Assembly: GCF_018881575.1 (NCBI RefSeq)
Contig: NZ_JACVQB010000001.1
Coordinates: 1 to 48,969 of the forward strand
Origin: Polynucleobacter sp. UK-Kesae-W10
GTDB lineage: Bacteria > Pseudomonadota > Gammaproteobacteria > Burkholderiales > Burkholderiaceae
Direction of reading: 5' to 3'
Length of the DNA stretch: 48,969 nucleotides
Below are positions 26,051-35,676 of the stretch, piece after piece; within the stretch, counting starts at the first letter, position 1; each line of letters begins with the position of its first letter. Under the pieces are notes generated by a model, which had not been told where the DNA came from, made no database searches, and saw nothing but the letters and a program-made list of their open reading frames with translations. Position numbers and translations under genes: made by a program.

Positions 26051-26785
26051 ATGGTCTTCATTCGCTCCACCCTGTTCACGCTATTTTTGCTGATATTCAC
26101 GCCCATCTGGTCGGTGCTGTGCATGTTGGCATTTCCATTCTTGAGCCCAGAAAATCGCTATCGCTTCATTGGACTATGGAACAAAATCGTGATTTGGTTG
26201 TTGTGGCATCTATGTGGCATCCATTATGAAATTCGTGGCATGGAGAATATGCTTGCAGTGCTCAATGAGCCGGTAGTGATCCTCAGCAAACACCAATCAG
26301 CCTACGAAACTATTGCTTACATCGCTCTGCTACCTAAACAACTATGTTTTGTATTTAAACGTGAATTGCTTTGGATCCCATTTTTTGGGTGGGCGCTCGC
26401 CTTACTCAAAATGATTCACATTAATCGCGCCAATAAACAGACGGCAGCACTATCGGTGGCCAGCCAAGGACGCAAACGTTTAAGTGAGGGCAAGTGGATT
26501 CTGCTTTTCCCAGAGGGAACCAGAACCCCCACCGGCTCGAATAAACCTTACCGCAAAGGCGGTGCTCGCCTAGCCAGCGCTACCGGGGCTTTGGTAATAC
26601 CAATTGCGCACAATGCAGGACGTTGCTGGCCTAAGAATAGCTTTCTAAAAAAGCCAGGTACTGTGATCTTTTCGATTGGCCCAGCCATTAGTTCAACCGG
26701 TAAATCTGGTGAAGAATTACAGCAAGAGATAGAGGGTTGGATTGAAACCGAAATGCGCGTAATTGATCCAAGCGCTTACCAGTAG
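26051..26785 (+). CDS. plsC: 1-acyl-sn-glycerol-3-phosphate acyltransferase
   Basis: A 244-residue membrane-bound acyltransferase that converts lysophosphatidate to phosphatidate. One N-terminal membrane segment (about 5-35) precedes the PlsC domain. Motif I is KHQSAYE, an HX4E variant instead of HX4D, common in this branch. Motif III is LFPEGTRTPTG. It is the last gene of the glyQ-glyS-gmhB-plsC run and converges on rsmA with a 9-base gap and no visible terminator. Confidence 0.93.
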   Translation: MVFIRSTLFTLFLLIFTPIWSVLCMLAFPFLSPENRYRFIGLWNKIVIWLLWHLCGIHYEIRGMENMLAVLNEPVVILSKHQSAYETIAYIALLPKQLCFVFKRELLWIPFFGWALALLKMIHINRANKQTAALSVASQGRKRLSEGKWILLFPEGTRTPTGSNKPYRKGGARLASATGALVIPIAHNAGRCWPKNSFLKKPGTVIFSIGPAISSTGKSGEELQQEIEGWIETEMRVIDPSAYQ

Positions 26786-26794
26786 GCAGACGTT

Positions 26795-27583
26795 CTAAGT
26801 CCTCACTGACGGAGATAGGGTCTTCGCCCATTCAATATAGCGCCCTACTGAAATATCCTGCGCTCTAGATTTAAGCTCTTCTTCAGTTAGCTTCAGTCTG
26901 TCAGAAAAATTCTGTAGATTAGTACGCAACATTTTTCTTCTTTGAGAAAAAGCAGCTGCCACCACTTGCTCTAGGGCATTCCATTGCGCCAGACTTAAAT
27001 CAAAATGTTGACGGGGAATCATGCGGACAACCGCAGAGTTCACCTTGGGGGCAGGATCAAAGGCTTCTGGTGGAACTTCTAGAACTAGCTCCATCTCGTA
27101 ACGCGCCTGTAGCATTACGGAAAGCCTGCTGAAGTCGGAGCTCCCTGCAGGTGCAACCATTCTTTCAACCACTTCCGCCTGCAACATAAAAACTTGCTCA
27201 TCGATGTGTGCTGCAGCCGAAACGAGATGAAAGAGTAATGGCGAAGAGATGTTGTACGGCAAGTTGCCAACAACCTTGGTAAGACCTGTTTTATCACCGT
27301 GATTGATGGCCCATGCATCAAAATCAAATTTCAGGGCATCCCCCTCGATTATGGTCAGCCCCTGAAGGCTCTCTTGATTCCAATAGGCAACTAAATCACG
27401 ATCAATTTCTAATAGATCTAATTGGTCTAGATTGCTTAACAGGGGTCTTGTTAAGGCGCCAAGGCCGGGACCGATTTCAATCACATGCATTTCTGGACTG
27501 GGATTAATCAGTGCAACGATGGAATAAATAATTCCCTGATCTTGTAAAAAATTTTGCCCAAAGCGTTTGCGAGCGCGATGCAT
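26795..27583 (-). CDS. rsmA: 16S rRNA (adenine1518-N6/adenine1519-N6) dimethyltransferase
   Basis: A 262-residue KsgA/RsmA methyltransferase that dimethylates two adjacent adenines in helix 45 of 16S rRNA. It begins HRARKRFGQNFLQD. The SAM-binding motif I is VIEIGPGLGALTRPLL, and the catalytic motif IV is NLPYNIS. It ends the lptD-surA-pdxA-rsmA operon, with pdxA ending one base upstream. Confidence 0.97.
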   Translation of the reverse strand: MHRARKRFGQNFLQDQGIIYSIVALINPSPEMHVIEIGPGLGALTRPLLSNLDQLDLLEIDRDLVAYWNQESLQGLTIIEGDALKFDFDAWAINHGDKTGLTKVVGNLPYNISSPLLFHLVSAAAHIDEQVFMLQAEVVERMVAPAGSSDFSRLSVMLQARYEMELVLEVPPEAFDPAPKVNSAVVRMIPRQHFDLSLAQWNALEQVVAAAFSQRRKMLRTNLQNFSDRLKLTEEELKSRAQDISVGRYIEWAKTLSPSVRT

Positions 27584-27584
27584 A

Positions 27585-28589
27585 TTATGAAATTACCTTC
27601 TGGTTTAGCGCTAACTGATAAGCCAAGCGCAAAGCTTCTAGCATGCTGCCTGAGTCAGCCAAACCTTTGCCAGCAATATCCAGCGCTGTACCATGATCCA
27701 CAGAGGTTCGAATAATGGGTAGACCCAAGGTGACATTGACGCCGCCTCCAAAGGTGACAAACTTGAATGGCGCCAAACCTTGGTCGTGATACATAGCAAT
27801 AAATGCATCCACAGATCCTAGTGCAGCAGGGTCAAACATCGTATCCCCAGGATAGGGGCCAGTGACATCAATTCCCAGCGATTTGGCAGCCTCAATGGCA
27901 GGAGTAATGATACTCACTTCTTCTTGCCCCAAATAACCAGACTCACCAGCATGAGGGTTTAAGCCCGCGATCCGAATAACAGGATGCGCAATGCCAAATT
28001 TTTTCTGCAAGTCTTGGGCAACAATTTGAATCGTCTCAAGCACTAGCTCATGGCTGAGCGCAGTTGAAACCGCATTCAATGGCAGATGGGTAGTCACCAA
28101 AGCCACTCGCAATTCTCTTAATGCCTGTAGACCTAAGAAGCCTTTGGGTAAATTGGCTGTGAGCATCATCACTACATGATCAACACCACAACGTTGCGCT
28201 AAATACTCGGTATGCCCTGTAAAAGGTATGCCCGCTACATTAATAATGCTTTTTTGAACTGGTGCAGTCACCATCGCGTCAAACTGCCCATTGAGACAGC
28301 CATCAATTGCTTGGTTGAGAATATTAATTAAATACGGTGCATTTTTTGTATTTAAAACACCGGGCTTGACTACGTCAGCGAGTGGTACAGCTTGAATTTT
28401 CAGGCGTCTGGAGTCGCTATGTAGTAAGCGATCAGAATGAAATAGGCCGGGATCACCCAAAAGCGTGACCACTACATTTGGCTGCTCATCTAGAAACGCA
28501 TTGGCTGCAGCAAGTGAAACCTCAGGCCCAACGCCAGCAGGCTCACCAGTGGTAAGAACTAAATTAACGTGGTGCGCTGCTTGCTGCAT
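27585..28589 (-). CDS. pdxA: 4-hydroxythreonine-4-phosphate dehydrogenase
   Basis: A 334-residue enzyme of pyridoxal phosphate synthesis, acting with PdxJ. It starts LVLTTGEPAGVGPEV. It has TGHTEYLAQRCG, ITPAIEAAKSLGIDVTGPYPGDTMF and AMYHDQGLAPFKF, which supply the metal-binding histidines and aspartate. The frame also offers a TTG at 28595. I use the ATG at 28589, but its ribosome binding site is poor. It overlaps the end of surA by 26 bases, so translational coupling is likely. Confidence 0.95.
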   Translation of the reverse strand: MQQAAHHVNLVLTTGEPAGVGPEVSLAAANAFLDEQPNVVVTLLGDPGLFHSDRLLHSDSRRLKIQAVPLADVVKPGVLNTKNAPYLINILNQAIDGCLNGQFDAMVTAPVQKSIINVAGIPFTGHTEYLAQRCGVDHVVMMLTANLPKGFLGLQALRELRVALVTTHLPLNAVSTALSHELVLETIQIVAQDLQKKFGIAHPVIRIAGLNPHAGESGYLGQEEVSIITPAIEAAKSLGIDVTGPYPGDTMFDPAALGSVDAFIAMYHDQGLAPFKFVTFGGGVNVTLGLPIIRTSVDHGTALDIAGKGLADSGSMLEALRLAYQLALNQKVIS

Positions 28590-30024
28590 CTTCAACGTTC
28601 AAGATCTTGACTGTTGCGGTATCGCGCAACTCTCGCATCCAATCTTGGTAAGCCTGCTCAAATTTTCTTTCGCGAATGGCCGCACGCGCATACTCACGTT
28701 GCTTTTCTACTGTGAGCTGAGCATCTCGACGTTCGAGCACTTGAATCAAATGCCATCCGAATTCTGTTTTTACAGGATTACTGACTTCACCGATTTGCAA
28801 ACGGTTCATTGCTAACTCAAACTCTGGGACCAAATCACCAGGCCCCATCCAACCCAAACTGCCGCCATTGGCAGCCGCCCCATCTTCGGAATACTTTTTA
28901 GCTAAGTCGCCAAAATCTGCCGTCTTAGCACGAACTTGATCGCGATATCCCTGGAGACGTCGTTCTGCATCTTGATCACTTAAGCCAGGTCTATTTTTCA
29001 GCAAAATATGACGTGCCAGAGTTTGAGTGATCATGATATTTTGCGGAGTTGAAGCGGCCGTATCTTGTGGGGCAGCTTGCTGTTGCGGGCTTGAGCCAGC
29101 AACTAATGCACGACGATCCAATACTTTTAAGACGTGATAACCAGCTGGACTTTTCACAACCGAGTTAGCAACTTGGCCACCACCAGTATTTCTGACAGCC
29201 TCATAAAACAACTGTGGCAATCTGTCTGGAGATCTGTAGCCGAGTTCCTGAAACTTAATTTTGGGATTCTCTTTGCTGGCCATAGCGCCAAGCTGCACAA
29301 AGTCAGCATCTCCTTTTGCATCACGCAATAAAGCTTCTGCCTTCTTTTTAGCCTCTGCCTGAGCTCCAACCCCGGCATTGGGGTCCACTGGGATAAAGAT
29401 CTGCGCCACATCGATTTCTTCTGGCTCGCCTTTTGCTGCAGGAGCAGAGCGAGGCGCTGGTCCACCGCCCATTCCACGATTACGCTCAGCAATGAAGTTA
29501 TCAATTTCTGCATCAGAAATTTTTATCTTAGCCTCGACCTCGCGCTCACGATAGCGACCAACAATAATGTCTTCACGGAGCATTTCGCGATAACGGTCCA
29601 TTGTCATCCCTGATGCAATTACCTTTGCCTTAAATTCTGCAACTGATAATTTATTTTTTGCAGCAATATCGCCAATGATCTTGTCTAACTCTTTATTGGT
29701 AACTTTAATGCCTTCCTGTTCGGCATTTTGTAACTGAATTTTTTCAATGATGAGGCGCTCTAAAATTGCCTTACGCAAGGTAGATTGCTCTGGGAGTTTA
29801 GTACCTTGTTTTTGAAGCGTAACAATGCGATCGTCAATTTCTTTACGGGTAACATAACCAGTATTGACTACCGCCGCTACTCCATCAATATTGCGAATCT
29901 TGCTGTCTGTGGTTGAGCTTGTACGCGATGAGTCTTGCGCGCTCACAGAGCCAGCCAGTAAAAATGCCCCAACAATCATGATGGAGTGAACAATCCGTTT
30001 CAAGCGATTACAACAAAGCATCAT
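28564..30024 (-). CDS. surA: Periplasmic peptidyl-prolyl isomerase/chaperone SurA
   Basis: A 486-residue outer-membrane-protein chaperone. A signal peptide (about 1-30, SIMIVGAFLLAGSVSAQ) is followed by the SurA N-terminal helical domain (TRKEIDDRIVTLQKQG, about 60-190) and two parvulin domains. The first, degenerate, is around 205-310. The second, at about 335-440, is typical (ARHILLKNR, FGDLAKKYSEDGAAANGGSLGWMGPGDLVPEFE). It starts within the lptD stop (ATGA). SurA helps LptD fold, so cotranscription makes sense. It is somewhat longer than E. coli SurA because of a Gly/Pro/Ala linker (MGGGPAPRSAPAAKG). Confidence 0.96.
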   Translation of the reverse strand: MMLCCNRLKRIVHSIMIVGAFLLAGSVSAQDSSRTSSTTDSKIRNIDGVAAVVNTGYVTRKEIDDRIVTLQKQGTKLPEQSTLRKAILERLIIEKIQLQNAEQEGIKVTNKELDKIIGDIAAKNKLSVAEFKAKVIASGMTMDRYREMLREDIIVGRYREREVEAKIKISDAEIDNFIAERNRGMGGGPAPRSAPAAKGEPEEIDVAQIFIPVDPNAGVGAQAEAKKKAEALLRDAKGDADFVQLGAMASKENPKIKFQELGYRSPDRLPQLFYEAVRNTGGGQVANSVVKSPAGYHVLKVLDRRALVAGSSPQQQAAPQDTAASTPQNIMITQTLARHILLKNRPGLSDQDAERRLQGYRDQVRAKTADFGDLAKKYSEDGAAANGGSLGWMGPGDLVPEFELAMNRLQIGEVSNPVKTEFGWHLIQVLERRDAQLTVEKQREYARAAIRERKFEQAYQDWMRELRDTATVKILNVEDAASSAPR

Positions 30025-32546
30025 TGATAATTCTCATATATAGAAGGTGGGATAGGCTTCGAAGTAGGCATATATCCAGGAACATTTAACTTCATGATAT
30101 CAACTGGATTGCTTCCGGCGCTAGCAAAGCCCCTAAATTCGACTTGGAAAAGCACTTGTGTGGTGGTAATCAAGGATGTGTTCACCGCCTGTGAATAGGC
30201 GCCGCGGAAGGTCCAGCAGTCTCGAGTCCATTCTAGGCCGACCATCGTATTCAAGGTTTTTACCGTGAGGGCGTCATAACCCCAGCGCCCCAGAACTGAC
30301 AATTCGCGCGTCACCGGCCATTGCCCAGAAACGTTATATTGATCGGTAGTTGTGGCAGAGGGTGTGAAGGCTTGATTATTCTGAACAGAAGCCTGCACTG
30401 GTGGCGACCACACATTGCGGTAGCCAAAGTTCAAACTACGCCCAGGTGTAGGTCTCCAACTTGCACCAACCGTTGTTTGCACAAAGCGATTTAACTGTGT
30501 GTTGTATTGACCAAACATGTCTGCACTAAAGTTCCCGAGCAAACGCACCGATGCCGATCCCAAGGTATCCGAGTAAGTAGATGGCGTAGCAATATTGCCG
30601 TTCAAGCCAACACGCTGCCCAGTGAATTGCTGCTTTTGTGCCAAGGTGACATTGGCACGCTCTGCCCCGGTGTTCGCCTCCAACATGCGACTCGTTAAAC
30701 CTACAGTAGCGGCATTGGTATCAGAAACACGGTCATTACCGATGAAGGTGTTTGCAGTAAAAATTTGTGACACACCAAAGCCTGCATCAGCGGTATCAAA
30801 CACCGGCGTATTGGCTTGACTCTGATATGGAGTAAAGGCGTAAAACGCACGCGGCTCCATAGTTAGCAACATATCGCGACCGTAAAAACCTTTTAACTCA
30901 GATGCATCACGCTCAAATGCCAAACCAGAATCTAGACTGAAGGTAGGAATAGTGAAGCCTTGTGCATTTGGTGTGGTGTTGCTAGATGCGTAGGGGGTCG
31001 CATTGTAAGTGTTCGACTGAAAGCTCACGGTAGGAGTGATGTAATAGCCTGGCGTAATTTGCGGCAGGGAGATAGCGCCTTTGACTACACTCCGGTCTGC
31101 TTGGGTATAAGCACCTGGAGGTGGCGCGCCAAAGTTGCTCCCTAAGGCGTATGCAAAGCGTGTGTAGTCAGCAGAGAAAGTGGTTTTAGGTCCAGAAGGC
31201 AGAGCCAAATACTTACCGCTAGCATCTGAAACAACTGGGCTGAGCTGGCTGTTATAAGCGGCAGTAATGTTTGGCAATACGTTATATGGTGCTTGTACTA
31301 AATTATTGGGATCAGGCTGCAAAGTTTGAAAGCTTGCTGCTTTCGCTCCTACCATCCAGTTACTTAACTCACCGGTTAACTGTTTCGTAGTACCAACCTC
31401 TTGGCGGAACTGACTCGTTACCTGGCCGGCAATACTCTGAGAGAAATCGGTTGGATAAAGACTATCGGAAACTCGCGCCATATTGACATAGCCACTCCAT
31501 GAGCCCGGCAATGGTGCACCGCCTGGTCCAACCCCGCCTGAAAAAATTTGACGTTGCTGCCAGTCATACTTCCATCGATTGGTACCGGTTTGCTTGTCGT
31601 AAGGCAGATACTCACCTGTAGCAACGCCTGAGTACTCTCGCTCCAAGAATCGATACGATGCGCCCAACATAAAGCCGCGGTGATTCATCTCTCGAGGAAG
31701 CAACAACAAATCACGATTGGGCGCAATGTTGATGTAATAAGGCTGAGTAATATCTAAACCGTTGTTCGAGTTATAACCGGCAACGGGGGCTAGAAGGCCG
31801 GTTCGGCGCTCACCAGAGGTTGGTGCGGTGAAATAAGGTACGTACGCAATAGGCACATGGAAGAAGCGCATGACGCCATTCGTGCCAACCATTTCTTTTT
31901 GTTCGTTATCAATTTCTAAACTGCTTACAGTGAAATACCAATCCATATTTTCTGGAGTGCAAGTACTATAAGTGGCTTTATCAAAAACAAAAATATCCGA
32001 ATTTTCTATTGTGAGTTTTTGAGCGGTGCCGTTTCCACGCGTATCGCGAATCTCATAACTCGGAGTCTCCATGACACCTTCGCGGGCATCGACCTTAAAT
32101 TGTCCTTTTGGACCCTTAAAAGTAGTGTTACCTTTTGATAGTTCTGCATTACCCAACAAATCAGCAACATCGGTATCTGGGTTATATGTAATTTCATCCG
32201 CCTTCAGTACGGCGCCATTCCGACGAATTTGAGCACGTCCTTTTAGATGCATATCGCGCTCCACCACCCCATCAATTGCATCACTTGAAGTAAAAGTTAG
32301 CGCCTTGCCATCATCAATTGGCTTGCCAACGCGCAACTGATCATCTAACTTCAAAACGGTTACTGATCCACGATCTGGCAATAAAATAAAATTGCTATTG
32401 GACTGTGAAATTGGCGGTAATGGAGCAGGAGCCTGAGCACTTGTCGGCAAGGCAAATTGAAGCAATACAACCCCCATCATGACGCGTAGGGTTATCAGCA
32501 AAAAAAGAGGGGCGCGAAGGCCGGCGCGAAGGCGATAATGACTCAT
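30021..32546 (-). CDS. lptD: LPS-assembly protein LptD
   Basis: An 841-residue outer-membrane LPS translocon. After a signal sequence (about 1-38, ending PTSAQA) comes an OstA-like beta-jellyroll (about 75-190: DMHLKGRAQIRRNG, ADEITYNPDT, YEIRDTRGNGTA). A large beta-barrel follows to residue about 830. Only two cysteines are present, one in STCTPEN at the end of the jellyroll and one in TRDCWTF near the C terminus. E. coli LptD has four, so this version can form a single interdomain disulfide. It is the first gene of lptD-surA-pdxA-rsmA and is divergent from amgK with only 32 bases between. Confidence 0.95.
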   Translation of the reverse strand: MSHYRLRAGLRAPLFLLITLRVMMGVVLLQFALPTSAQAPAPLPPISQSNSNFILLPDRGSVTVLKLDDQLRVGKPIDDGKALTFTSSDAIDGVVERDMHLKGRAQIRRNGAVLKADEITYNPDTDVADLLGNAELSKGNTTFKGPKGQFKVDAREGVMETPSYEIRDTRGNGTAQKLTIENSDIFVFDKATYSTCTPENMDWYFTVSSLEIDNEQKEMVGTNGVMRFFHVPIAYVPYFTAPTSGERRTGLLAPVAGYNSNNGLDITQPYYINIAPNRDLLLLPREMNHRGFMLGASYRFLEREYSGVATGEYLPYDKQTGTNRWKYDWQQRQIFSGGVGPGGAPLPGSWSGYVNMARVSDSLYPTDFSQSIAGQVTSQFRQEVGTTKQLTGELSNWMVGAKAASFQTLQPDPNNLVQAPYNVLPNITAAYNSQLSPVVSDASGKYLALPSGPKTTFSADYTRFAYALGSNFGAPPPGAYTQADRSVVKGAISLPQITPGYYITPTVSFQSNTYNATPYASSNTTPNAQGFTIPTFSLDSGLAFERDASELKGFYGRDMLLTMEPRAFYAFTPYQSQANTPVFDTADAGFGVSQIFTANTFIGNDRVSDTNAATVGLTSRMLEANTGAERANVTLAQKQQFTGQRVGLNGNIATPSTYSDTLGSASVRLLGNFSADMFGQYNTQLNRFVQTTVGASWRPTPGRSLNFGYRNVWSPPVQASVQNNQAFTPSATTTDQYNVSGQWPVTRELSVLGRWGYDALTVKTLNTMVGLEWTRDCWTFRGAYSQAVNTSLITTTQVLFQVEFRGFASAGSNPVDIMKLNVPGYMPTSKPIPPSIYENYQ

Positions 32547-32562
32547 GGATCCAGACCGCCTT

Positions 32563-32568
32563 ATTATA
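32563..32568 (-). promoter_or_regulatory. Candidate -10 box of lptD
   Basis: The minus strand reads TATAAT here, 16 bases before the lptD start codon. The 5' leader would be only about 10 bases. No good -35 is seen at 16-18 bases, so this is weak evidence. Confidence 0.3.
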
Positions 32569-32578
32569 CGAATCGACC

Positions 32579-33580
32579 ATGACTGACGCTCGCTTAGATA
32601 CCCTCCGCAACTGGCTAAAAGGCCTCCAGCCTAGCTGGCAATTAGATCTTGATACTTTGGCCCCAGCTTCAGCTGATGCCAGCTTTAGACGGTATTTCCG
32701 AATTGAGTCCAAAAACCCGGATTTTGGCACTCTCATCATCATGGATGCCCCTCCTCAACATGAGCCCTTGGATGCCTTCATTCAAGTAGATTTATTACTT
32801 TCTGATGCCGGCTTGAATGTGCCAAAAATTTTGGAGCAAGACATTGCTCTCGGCTTTCTATTACTCAATGATTTAGGTAACAAAACCTATCTATCAGAGT
32901 TGAATAATGAGACAGCAAACGTCTTATATCAAGATGCCACGCACGCATTAATTCAAATGCAATTAGTAAGCAAGCCAAATGTGTTACCAAACTATGATGA
33001 AGCACTACTTCAGCGTGAGTTAGATTTATTTCCAGAGTGGTATTTAAAAAAACATCTATCAATTGAACTGAGCGATACGCAGCAAGCACAACTGAAAAAT
33101 GCTTTTGCATTAATCATTGAAAATAACTTAACGCAAGCAAGGGTATATGTTCACCGCGACTATCATTCGCGCAACCTCATGGTGACAAGTATCAACAATC
33201 CAGGCGTACTGGACTTTCAAGATGCCGTGTATGGCCCTATCACGTACGATGCTTCATCCTTGTGGCGTGATGCTTATATTGCATGGCCAGAAGAAAGGGT
33301 GATTGATTGGGTAATTAAATTTTGGGAGCAAGGTCGCAAAGCCGGACTAGCAATGCCAGAAGACTTTGGACAGTTTTATCGCGACTTTGAGTGGATGGGT
33401 CTCCAGCGACACCTCAAGGTGCTCGGCATTTTCGCCAGACTCTTTCATCGCGACGGCAAAGATGGTTATCTCAAGGACATCCCTTTGGTTTTGGAATATG
33501 CGATTGCAACAGCAAATCGCTATATTGAATTAAAGCCGCTGGCGCGTATTTTAGAATCTACACGCACCAATAAAGCGTGA
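32579..33580 (+). CDS. amgK: N-acetylmuramate/N-acetylglucosamine anomeric kinase AmgK
   Basis: A 333-residue aminoglycoside-phosphotransferase-fold kinase. The catalytic loop is VYVHRDYHSRNLMV and the metal-binding motif is GVLDFQDAVYGPITYD. It has DASFRRYFRI in the N-lobe. Next to murU and divergent from lptD, this is the gene order known from Pseudomonas, where AmgK makes MurNAc-1-phosphate for cell-wall recycling that bypasses de novo UDP-MurNAc synthesis (and fosfomycin). The assignment rests on this context plus the fold. Confidence 0.9.
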   Translation: MTDARLDTLRNWLKGLQPSWQLDLDTLAPASADASFRRYFRIESKNPDFGTLIIMDAPPQHEPLDAFIQVDLLLSDAGLNVPKILEQDIALGFLLLNDLGNKTYLSELNNETANVLYQDATHALIQMQLVSKPNVLPNYDEALLQRELDLFPEWYLKKHLSIELSDTQQAQLKNAFALIIENNLTQARVYVHRDYHSRNLMVTSINNPGVLDFQDAVYGPITYDASSLWRDAYIAWPEERVIDWVIKFWEQGRKAGLAMPEDFGQFYRDFEWMGLQRHLKVLGIFARLFHRDGKDGYLKDIPLVLEYAIATANRYIELKPLARILESTRTNKA

Positions 33581-33592
33581 TCACTTCATTCA

Positions 33593-34309
33593 ATGAGTAA
33601 GAGCGATCTCCTTCCCTGTTTTTTACTAGCTGCCGGCAGAGGCGAACGTATGCGCCCTCTGACAGATGATTTACCAAAACCACTACTCACCATCAACAAT
33701 AAATCGCTACTCGCATGGCACTTAGATGCTTTAGCTGGAGCTGGTATTCAGCAAGTTGTCATTAACCATGCGTGGTTGGGAGAAAAAATTGAGGCCGCCT
33801 TAGGTGACGGCACCCAATTTGGCTTACACATTCAATACTCACCTGAGGGTGCTGCTCTAGAAACTGCGGGCGGCATTGCGAAGGCGCTACCCTTGCTTAA
33901 AGCGGATGATTATTTTTTAGTCATCAATGGCGATGTTTTTACACCTGGTTTGCCAGTTCAAGATCTCTTGGCCAAGGTTGCGCAACTGCGAAGCTCGCCG
34001 TACAAAACGCTCGCACACCTGTTAATGGTGCCTAACCCAGTCCAACACCCGGACGGGGATTTCTATCTAAAAGACTCCCAGGTAAGTGCTACAGGGTCTC
34101 CAAACACAGAAAAACTCACTTTTTCTGGCATTGGCCTTTATCACAAAGACTTATTTAACACTGTAGAAATCGGCACTCCAGCCAAATTGGCACCCCTTCT
34201 GCGCGTAGCAATGGCGCAAAATCAAGTGTCCGGTGAAAAATATACTGGTCCATGGCACGATGTAGGGACTCCGCAACGCTTACAAGAGCTCAATGCAGCA
34301 TATGAATAA
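33593..34309 (+). CDS. murU: N-acetylmuramate-1-phosphate uridylyltransferase MurU
   Basis: A 238-residue sugar nucleotidyltransferase. Its start, CFLLAAGRGERMRPLTDDLPKPLL, has the GxGxRxxPLTxxxPKP signature and the catalytic Lys. ETAGGIAKALPLL and FLVINGDVF (metal-binding Asp) follow. With amgK 12 bases upstream it should convert MurNAc-1-phosphate and UTP to UDP-MurNAc. Its 3' end overlaps pepP by 17 bases, or 8 if the second pepP ATG is used. Confidence 0.92.
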   Translation: MSKSDLLPCFLLAAGRGERMRPLTDDLPKPLLTINNKSLLAWHLDALAGAGIQQVVINHAWLGEKIEAALGDGTQFGLHIQYSPEGAALETAGGIAKALPLLKADDYFLVINGDVFTPGLPVQDLLAKVAQLRSSPYKTLAHLLMVPNPVQHPDGDFYLKDSQVSATGSPNTEKLTFSGIGLYHKDLFNTVEIGTPAKLAPLLRVAMAQNQVSGEKYTGPWHDVGTPQRLQELNAAYE

Positions 34310-35669
34310 CAATGTAATTTATCAGCAACGCAGAAATGCCTTAGCCAAAAAGATTTTTGAAAATACAGGTGGCGGTATTGCCATCATTTCCACTGCGCCT
34401 GAACTTGCTCGTAATCGCGATAGCGAATTTCCCTATCGACATGACAGTGATTTTTTCTACCTGACTGGCTTTGAGGAGCCTGGTGCAACTTTAGTAATGC
34501 AAGTGACAGCGAGTGGCAATCAATTTCAATTAGCGTCCCATTTATTTTGCAGACCTAAGGACCTCGAACGCGAAATCTGGGACGGCATTCGTCTTGGACC
34601 AGAAGCAGCACCAAAAGCACTCGGGATTGAATTTGCACACAGCAATCAAGATTTGGATCAAGAACTCGCCAAATTACTCGCTGATCAACACGCCATGTAC
34701 ATCAGGCTCGCAGAGAGCGCTGAAGCCGACCGACGACTACGTCATTGGATGAAAGAAGTACGCAGCCAGGCACGGAGCGGGGTCAATCCACCCTCTGCGT
34801 TTCATGATGTTGAAGCCCTGATTCATGAAATGCGTTTATTTAAAAATGCTCATGAAATTGACATCATGCGTCGCGCAGCAGTCATTTCAGCACGCGCCCA
34901 TATTCGCGCAATGCAAGCCTGCAAGCCAGGCATGCGTGAATATCAACTCGAAGCAGAATTACTCCATGAGTTCCGCAATAGCGGAGCCCAAAGCGTGGCA
35001 TACAACAGCATTGTTGCGGGCGGTGCAAATTCTTGCATTCTTCACTATCGCGCGGGCGCCCAAGAATTACGTAGTGGCGAACTCTGCTTAATTGATGCGG
35101 GTTGCGAATTAGATGGTTATGCATCTGATATCACTCGCACCTTTCCGGTGAATGGAAAATTTACAGGGCCGCAACGCGCCCTGTATGACATTACCCTGGC
35201 AGCACAAGAGGCCGCTATTGCGAAGACCAAACCCGGAAATACCTTCATGGAACCCCACGAGGCGGCAGTAATGGTATTGACGCAAGGCCTCCTCGATGAA
35301 AAGATACTCAAACTTTCAGAACTCGGTTCACTGGAAAACGCCATTGAAACCGGCGCCTATCGACGCTTTTATATGCACCGTACCTCACACTGGTTGGGCA
35401 TGGATGTTCATGATGTGGGCTCTTATCGCGAAACCCTGCAAGAAAAGTCGGAAACAGAAAAACCCTGGCGAATTCTCAAGGCTGGTATGGTGCTCACGAT
35501 AGAGCCAGGCTTGTATATCAGGCCCGCAGAGGATGTTGATGAAGAATTTTGGAATATTGGCATCCGCATCGAAGATGATGCGGTACTGAATGACTCTGGC
35601 TGTGAATTGATCTCACGTGGCGTACCTGTGAAGGCCGATGAAATCGAAGCCTTAATGCAAAGTCGGTGA
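34293..35669 (+). CDS. pepP: Xaa-Pro aminopeptidase
   Basis: A 458-residue M24B metallopeptidase that removes residues N-terminal to proline. The N-terminal AMP_N domain has ARNRDSEFPYRHDSDFFYLTGFEEP. The pita-bread catalytic domain has the metal ligands: two Asp in LIDAGCELDGYASDITRTFP, His in HWLGMDVHDVG, and Glu in TIEPGLYI and GIRIEDD. The start may be the ATG at 34293 (AAGAG upstream) or 34302. It overlaps murU and is followed after 7 bases by the UbiH-type gene. Confidence 0.95.
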   Translation: MQHMNNNVIYQQRRNALAKKIFENTGGGIAIISTAPELARNRDSEFPYRHDSDFFYLTGFEEPGATLVMQVTASGNQFQLASHLFCRPKDLEREIWDGIRLGPEAAPKALGIEFAHSNQDLDQELAKLLADQHAMYIRLAESAEADRRLRHWMKEVRSQARSGVNPPSAFHDVEALIHEMRLFKNAHEIDIMRRAAVISARAHIRAMQACKPGMREYQLEAELLHEFRNSGAQSVAYNSIVAGGANSCILHYRAGAQELRSGELCLIDAGCELDGYASDITRTFPVNGKFTGPQRALYDITLAAQEAAIAKTKPGNTFMEPHEAAVMVLTQGLLDEKILKLSELGSLENAIETGAYRRFYMHRTSHWLGMDVHDVGSYRETLQEKSETEKPWRILKAGMVLTIEPGLYIRPAEDVDEEFWNIGIRIEDDAVLNDSGCELISRGVPVKADEIEALMQSR

Positions 35670-35676
35670 TGAACTC

